A stretch of 64,000 nt of DNA from NCBI RefSeq assembly GCF_943736985.1, contig NZ_CALSFS010000006.1:62001-126000 (forward strand). The letters run 5' to 3'. The position numbers and the translations under genes are program-made. Below are positions 55,971 to 64,000 of this stretch, piece after piece. The notes under the pieces were generated by a model. It made no database searches. It had not been told where the DNA came from and saw only the letters and a list, made by a program, of their open reading frames with translations. The DNA is from Clostridium sp. Marseille-Q2269. Lineage in GTDB: Bacteria; Bacillota; Clostridia; Clostridiales; Clostridiaceae. Within the stretch, counting starts at the first letter, position 1. Each line of letters begins with the position of its first letter.

Positions 55971-56870
55971 TTATTTTTTTACATTAATATTAATAAAATC
56001 ATTATTCAAATTTTCCGGTAAATTTTTAGATAATCCGTTTATTTTTGTTAGAATTCTCTCCTTTTCATCATTTTCCACTGGCGTTGGACAATAATCATTT
56101 ATATTATTAACAGATGATATTTTGCAAGGTATTATTCTTATTTTCCTATCATTTATATCATCATTCTTAAAGGCGTATTTTATTTGAAATATAAAAGTAT
56201 CTTTATCTCTGGGATTAAAATTACCTAAGCTATAACATATAATCTTATTATTGTAAAGTTCTAATCCTTCAACTACATGTGGATGATGACCTATAATTAA
56301 ATCAGCACCATTATCTATAGAAAAGTGAGCTAAATTTTTTTGAGTATCAATAGGATTATAGTTGCCTTCTACCCCCCCAATGAAAAGTAACTATAACAAT
56401 TTTACAATTATTGTTCTTTAAATCTGAAATATGATTTTTTATTTTGCTTTTAATTTCATCTGTATTTTCAAAACCCATATAACCTAAAAATCCAAATTTG
56501 ATACCTTTAATATCTTTAATTGTTTTATTTCCCTCACCGAAAAAGGTAATATTATTATTTTTTAGCGTATTCATAGTATCCTGGAGACCTTTTTCACCAT
56601 AATCATGGATATGGTTATTAGAAATATTAACCATATCTATATTTCCTAAAGTCAAAGCTTTAGCATATTCAGGATCAGCTTTAAAATTAAAAGTTTTAGG
56701 AACTTTTTTTGTGGCATTAGTAAAAGTAGTTTCTAAAATTTACTATGGTATCATCATCACTTTTAAATATACTGGATACATTTTTAAAAAGGTATGAATA
56801 ATCGTTACCATTATTTTGTAGTACTGCAGGCATACTTTGATTATAAGAAAATGAATTATTGGAAATTTCA
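55971..56870 (-). pseudogene. CapA-family (poly-gamma-glutamate synthesis-type) protein, broken
   Basis: Pieces in three frames read as one CapA-like protein: SNNSFSYNQSMPAVLQ..., then NLETTFTNATKKVPKTF, VNISNNHIHDYGEKGLQDT, then (after a G7 tract) [32 protein letters not shown] and [11 protein letters not shown]. Two one-base surpluses break it: an extra T in AATTTTAGAA (about 56735) and one G too many in TTGGGGGGGT (56371-56378, minus strand). The start with the usual GDxMxG motif is also missing. The family binds metals through DHxxHxxx-type residues; the product is presumably inactive. An exception would be a slippery G tract restoring the frame. Confidence 0.75.
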
Positions 56871-57082
56871 TAATATATTTATTAAAATCATGTATTGTAT
56901 GAATACAAGCTCAATATATTAAAACGAAAATTTTTAGTGTATTGAATGATTTTTACAATACATTTTTGTTATAAAAGATATTATATATATTTTACAAATT
57001 AAAGAAAGACTAAATTAATTTTGTACACTTAATATACGATAAATATATTAATATGTTCATATTAGGACAGGAGGAATAAAAA

Positions 57083-58198
57083 TTGTATAGAAAAAGATCA
57101 AAATTTAAAATTCTAAGCTTTTTTATGCTTATATTTTTCATTAATATATTTCTTGTTTCTTGTAAAGCTGGAGATAAAAATAAAGGTGTTATAGTAGAAA
57201 AATGGGATAATATTTATGAAGGAGATAATATACATTTCTATTATAGTGATGGTAAAAGCCCAAATACTCAACAATTAAAGTCAAAGTATTCTTTAGATAA
57301 GCTTGTAATAAAAGAAAAAGATGATATAGGAAAAGCTTTAAAAATAACTAATTGGTTAAATAATAAATTGAAGTTTGCTAAAAATAGTATAAAAAAAGAA
57401 GAGGATATTTTAACTATATTAGAAGAATATAAAGAAGGGGAAACTGTTTCAGACAAAGAGTTTAATGAAATATTTACAGAGGGTATTTCTTCGGTAGGAA
57501 TATATTGTAGAATGGGACAATTTAGAGTTAAGGATGCCCAACATAGTAATAAAGACGATTTTTATATAGTTTCAGAAATTTGGAGTGACAAATATAAAAA
57601 GTGGATAATGATAGATGTAGTTAATTCATGTTATATTAGTAAATCTGGAGTGCCATTAAGTGCTGTAGAAATTTTAAAGAATGGTATAGATTCTGTAGAA
57701 ATAAATGGAGTTGAAAATAAAAATAAATACAAAAAGAAAATGGAAAGATACTTTCATAGTTATAGTATAGCAATTGATAACAATATTCATGATGGAATTA
57801 AGAGCAATTCTTATATCACATATATAAAAAAGGGAGAACTACCAGAAATAAAAACTATTAAAGGATATATTAAGCCAAGTATTTTTGTAAATGATGATTC
57901 TTTATTTAATATATCTCCTAAATCTCAATACAAAGATACAGAAAATGATAAAAAGGCTACTATAATAATTTCTAAAAAAAATATGGAAGGAAAATCAGAA
58001 GTAAATCCAAGTTTTTATGTAGCTGCCTTTAAAAATAGTGTTATGGTTAGAGAATTTTATATAAGTGTTAATGGCGGAGATTTCGGCAAAGTAAATGCCA
58101 TTTTTGAATTAAAATTAAAAGAAGGGCAAAATTCTATAAAGTTATCAGAAAACGGTAAGGATGTAATAAGAGAAGTAATAATAGATTATAAAAAGTAA
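57083..58198 (+). CDS. Transglutaminase-like lipoprotein lacking the catalytic His
   Basis: 371 residues. TTG start with GGAGG upstream. Lipoprotein signal ending in FLVSC (Cys at residue 27). A core of about 85-210 resembles the transglutaminase-like fold: Cys in GIYCRMGQFR at about 152, then YIVSEIWSDKYKKWIMIDVV, which corresponds to HxxxEVW...KWxxxD. In this protein the expected His is Tyr, so the Cys-His-Asp triad looks incomplete. It may bind but not cleave. A C-terminal beta domain of about 110 residues (KPSIFVNDDSLFNI, VREFYISVNGGDFG) follows. Single gene. Confidence 0.72.
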   Translation: MYRKRSKFKILSFFMLIFFINIFLVSCKAGDKNKGVIVEKWDNIYEGDNIHFYYSDGKSPNTQQLKSKYSLDKLVIKEKDDIGKALKITNWLNNKLKFAKNSIKKEEDILTILEEYKEGETVSDKEFNEIFTEGISSVGIYCRMGQFRVKDAQHSNKDDFYIVSEIWSDKYKKWIMIDVVNSCYISKSGVPLSAVEILKNGIDSVEINGVENKNKYKKKMERYFHSYSIAIDNNIHDGIKSNSYITYIKKGELPEIKTIKGYIKPSIFVNDDSLFNISPKSQYKDTENDKKATIIISKKNMEGKSEVNPSFYVAAFKNSVMVREFYISVNGGDFGKVNAIFELKLKEGQNSIKLSENGKDVIREVIIDYKK

Positions 58199-58234
58199 TA
58201 AAATTATTATTTTCTTATATATTTATTAATGTAT

Positions 58235-58262
58235 TTGTACAAGTTATAAAAAATAGTATAAT
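58235..58262 (+). promoter_or_regulatory. Sigma-A promoter of uppP
   Basis: TTGTAC, 16 bases, TATAAT, 41 bases before ATG 58304. Confidence 0.6.
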
Positions 58263-58303
58263 ATAGTGGTATTAAATAAAAAAGAGAGTGAGGAGTTAGG
58301 TTA

Positions 58304-59158
58304 ATGCTATTAATATTAAAAGCAATAATAATAGGAATAGTAGAAGGTATAACAGAATTTTTGCCAGTATCATCTACAGGGCATATGATAATAGCTGGAT
58401 CCCTTATAGGATTTAATGGATCAATGTATAGAAAAGAGTATACAGATATGTTTAGTGTGGTTATACAATTGGGAGCTATACTGGCTATAGTAGTTTTATA
58501 TCGAGAGAAAATACTTAGTACTTTAAAAAACTTTTTCCCTAGTAGTACAGTACCAGTAAAAAAATGTGGATTAAAATTTTGGATAAATATAGTGATTGCA
58601 TCTATACCAGCAGCAGTTATAGGATTACCTCTTAATGATAAGATTGAAGAAAAATTATTTTTCCCATTACCTGTAACTATAGCTTTAATTGTAGGAGCTA
58701 TATGGATGATATATGCAGAAAATAAATATAGAAATAATTCTAAGAGAATTAGTATAGATGATATAAATGCTAAACAAGCAATTATTATAGGATTATTTCA
58801 ATGCTTATCACTATGGCCTGGTATGTCAAGGTCTGCATCTACTATAATAGGTGCATGGATAGTTGGGTTATCTACAGTGGTAGCAGCAGAATTTTCATTC
58901 TTTTTAGCTATACCAGCAATGATAGGGGCATCAGGTATATCATTAATAAAGCATAATGTGTTTAGTACATGCTCTTCTATAGAGCTAATAGCTTTAGCCG
59001 TTGGATTTATAGTATCCTTTGTAGTAGCTCTTGTAGTAGTAGACAAATTCATAGCATTCTTACAGAAAAAACCTATGAAAGTGTTCGCTATATATAGAAT
59101 AGCTTTAGGAGTAATTTTAATTATTCTTTTCTATTTAAAGGTAATAAGTTTTCATTAA
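58304..59158 (+). CDS. uppP: Undecaprenyl-diphosphate phosphatase UppP (BacA)
   Basis: 284 residues, GTGAGGAG before ATG. About eight helices. Both catalytic motifs are clear: EGITEFLPVSSTGHMII (about 15-31) and PGMSRSASTIIGAWIVGLS (about 172-190). The enzyme recycles the lipid carrier for cell-wall synthesis; its loss sensitises cells to bacitracin. It complements the nearby PAP2 protein, MurT/GatD and deacetylase in envelope construction. Confidence 0.95.
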   Translation: MLLILKAIIIGIVEGITEFLPVSSTGHMIIAGSLIGFNGSMYRKEYTDMFSVVIQLGAILAIVVLYREKILSTLKNFFPSSTVPVKKCGLKFWINIVIASIPAAVIGLPLNDKIEEKLFFPLPVTIALIVGAIWMIYAENKYRNNSKRISIDDINAKQAIIIGLFQCLSLWPGMSRSASTIIGAWIVGLSTVVAAEFSFFLAIPAMIGASGISLIKHNVFSTCSSIELIALAVGFIVSFVVALVVVDKFIAFLQKKPMKVFAIYRIALGVILIILFYLKVISFH

Positions 59159-59179
59159 ATGTCTAAAAGCATTGTTATT

Positions 59180-59223
59180 AAGACTGTTAGCAGAACTAGA
59201 TTTGCTAATAGTCTTATATTTTT
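59180..59223 (+). terminator. Terminator after uppP
   Basis: AAGACTGTTAGCA / TTGCTAATAGTCTT with a 9-base loop, followed by ATATTTTTATG. Confidence 0.8.
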
Positions 59224-59408
59224 ATGTGAAATTAAAGATAACTGTACCAAGTGTGTCAATATATAAAAACATAAAAAACATGAAGAGAAATGAAGAATTA
59301 TAAAAATAATCTTACTATACTATATATTATGAAGTATACAAGCCTAAAGTTTGTGATAAAATACTAATTGTCGTCGAGAGATGGCAGGTCAACAAAAATA
59401 AAAAAGTG

Positions 59409-59438
59409 TTGACTTAATCACAAAAAATGTGCTATTAT
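59409..59438 (+). promoter_or_regulatory. rRNA operon promoter
   Basis: TTGACT, 18 bases, TATTAT, about 120 bases before the 16S gene. The downstream leader contains the conserved-looking GGTCTTTGAAAATT region typical of clostridial rrn leaders (antitermination/processing). Confidence 0.65.
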
Positions 59439-59559
59439 TATTAAGCACTGAGAAATGGTCTTTGAAAATTAAACAGAGAATTAACAAGAAACATTCTTGT
59501 AACAGCCAGTAAGATAAGGTAATAAACCTTGTCAATGAATTTGAGAAGAGATTAAACTT

Positions 59560-61081
<1,522 letters not shown>

Positions 61082-61213
61082 TAGAAAGAAGAAAATTCTT
61101 TCTAAAAGGCTGAATTCTCTGTTTAATTTTGAGAGACCAATATCTTTTATATAATTAAAACAAGTTAAGATTAATTTATCTTAACTATTAGTTATGAAAT
61201 ATAACTTAAACGT

Positions 61214-61289
61214 GGGGGTATAGCTCAGTTGGGAGAGCACCTGCCTTGCAAGCAGGGGGTCAGGAGTTCGAATCTCCTTATCTCCACCA
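61214..61289 (+). tRNA. tRNA-Ala (anticodon TGC)
   Basis: 76 bases including CCA. Cloverleaf complete: acceptor GGGGGTA/TATCTCC, D arm with AGCTCAGTTGGGAGAGC, anticodon loop CTTGCAA, T arm GGAGTTCGAATCTCC. It lies in the 16S-23S spacer. Confidence 0.97.
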
Positions 61290-61294
61290 TTTGA

Positions 61295-61371
<77 letters not shown>

Positions 61372-61499
61372 TGTTCTTTGAAAATTGCACAGTGAATAAA
61401 GTAAAGGTATAAAATCCTTTGTAATTAAAATGAAACTCACTCAGTAATGCTGAGGAGTACAGAATTCTAATAAATCTAAGATTTAAAGAATTCTTAATA

Positions 61500-64000
<2,501 letters not shown>

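Overview
The window is low-GC, AT-rich bacterial DNA from a Clostridium (sensu stricto). Strong AGGAGG-type ribosome binding sites, sporulation and S-layer type proteins, an Rnf complex and the 16S rRNA sequence all fit. From memory, the 16S resembles the C. botulinum group I / C. sporogenes cluster, but I could not align it and the species is not resolved.

Layout. 1-908: the end of a heptad-repeat membrane/exporter protein. 1350-8940: a polysaccharide deacetylase, a two-component system with a downstream lipoprotein, a probable tRNA methyltransferase (MnmM-like), a TVP38-type membrane protein and a MATE exporter. 9071-11714: a class V aminotransferase (minus strand) and a YeiH-type transporter, then a pile of nested palindromic repeats. 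12210-16623: a PAP2-type protein overlapping a VanRS-like two-component system, then a sodium:solute symporter. 16754-17812: a 1 kb gene-free stretch holding a near-consensus sigma-54 (-24/-12) promoter. 17813-22735: rnfCDGEAB, the ferredoxin:NAD+ ion pump. It faces a minus-strand apbE / NusG-domain-II / Gx-transporter cluster, and ApbE is the enzyme class that attaches FMN to RnfG and RnfD. 25362-28951: a 1116-residue cell-wall-anchored protein (CWB2 repeats plus leucine-rich repeats) followed by a detached Ig-like fragment. 29092-39076: housekeeping and accessory genes (HAD phosphatase, amino acid permease, YhcN/YlaJ lipoprotein, SLAP protein, YgjP-like peptidase, a short SSB, MntP/YtaF-like protein, Fur-family regulator, HD-GYP protein, rhomboid). 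39407-45515: a frameshifted chemotaxis receptor, a second-type FtsH, a DUF1232 protein, RNase HI and a small YtxH-like protein. 45695-50209: tandem XRE-TPR regulators, a broken small membrane-peptide gene, a DUF2935 protein and a second peptide-gene remnant. 50376-52976: clpB. 52977-53764: three palindromic repeat elements. 53765-59158: gatD/murT (lipid II amidation), a broken capA-like gene with a G7 tract, a transglutaminase-like lipoprotein and uppP. 59409-64000: an rRNA operon (promoter, 16S, tRNA-Ala, tRNA-Ile, 23S cut by the window edge).

Main themes are energy conservation (Rnf and its flavinylation helper), cell-envelope construction and sensing (deacetylase, VanRS-like system, PAP2, UppP, MurT/GatD, CWB2-LRR, SLAP, rhomboid) and small-scale genome decay. 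The decay shows as at least three genes broken by one-base indels and at least four families of short palindromic MITE-like repeats, one inserted inside another. I found no phage, CRISPR array, toxin or full-length insertion sequence. The items most worth a second look are the sigma-54 promoter and dyads ahead of rnf, the XRE-TPR/peptide/DUF2935 neighbourhood and the repeat families.
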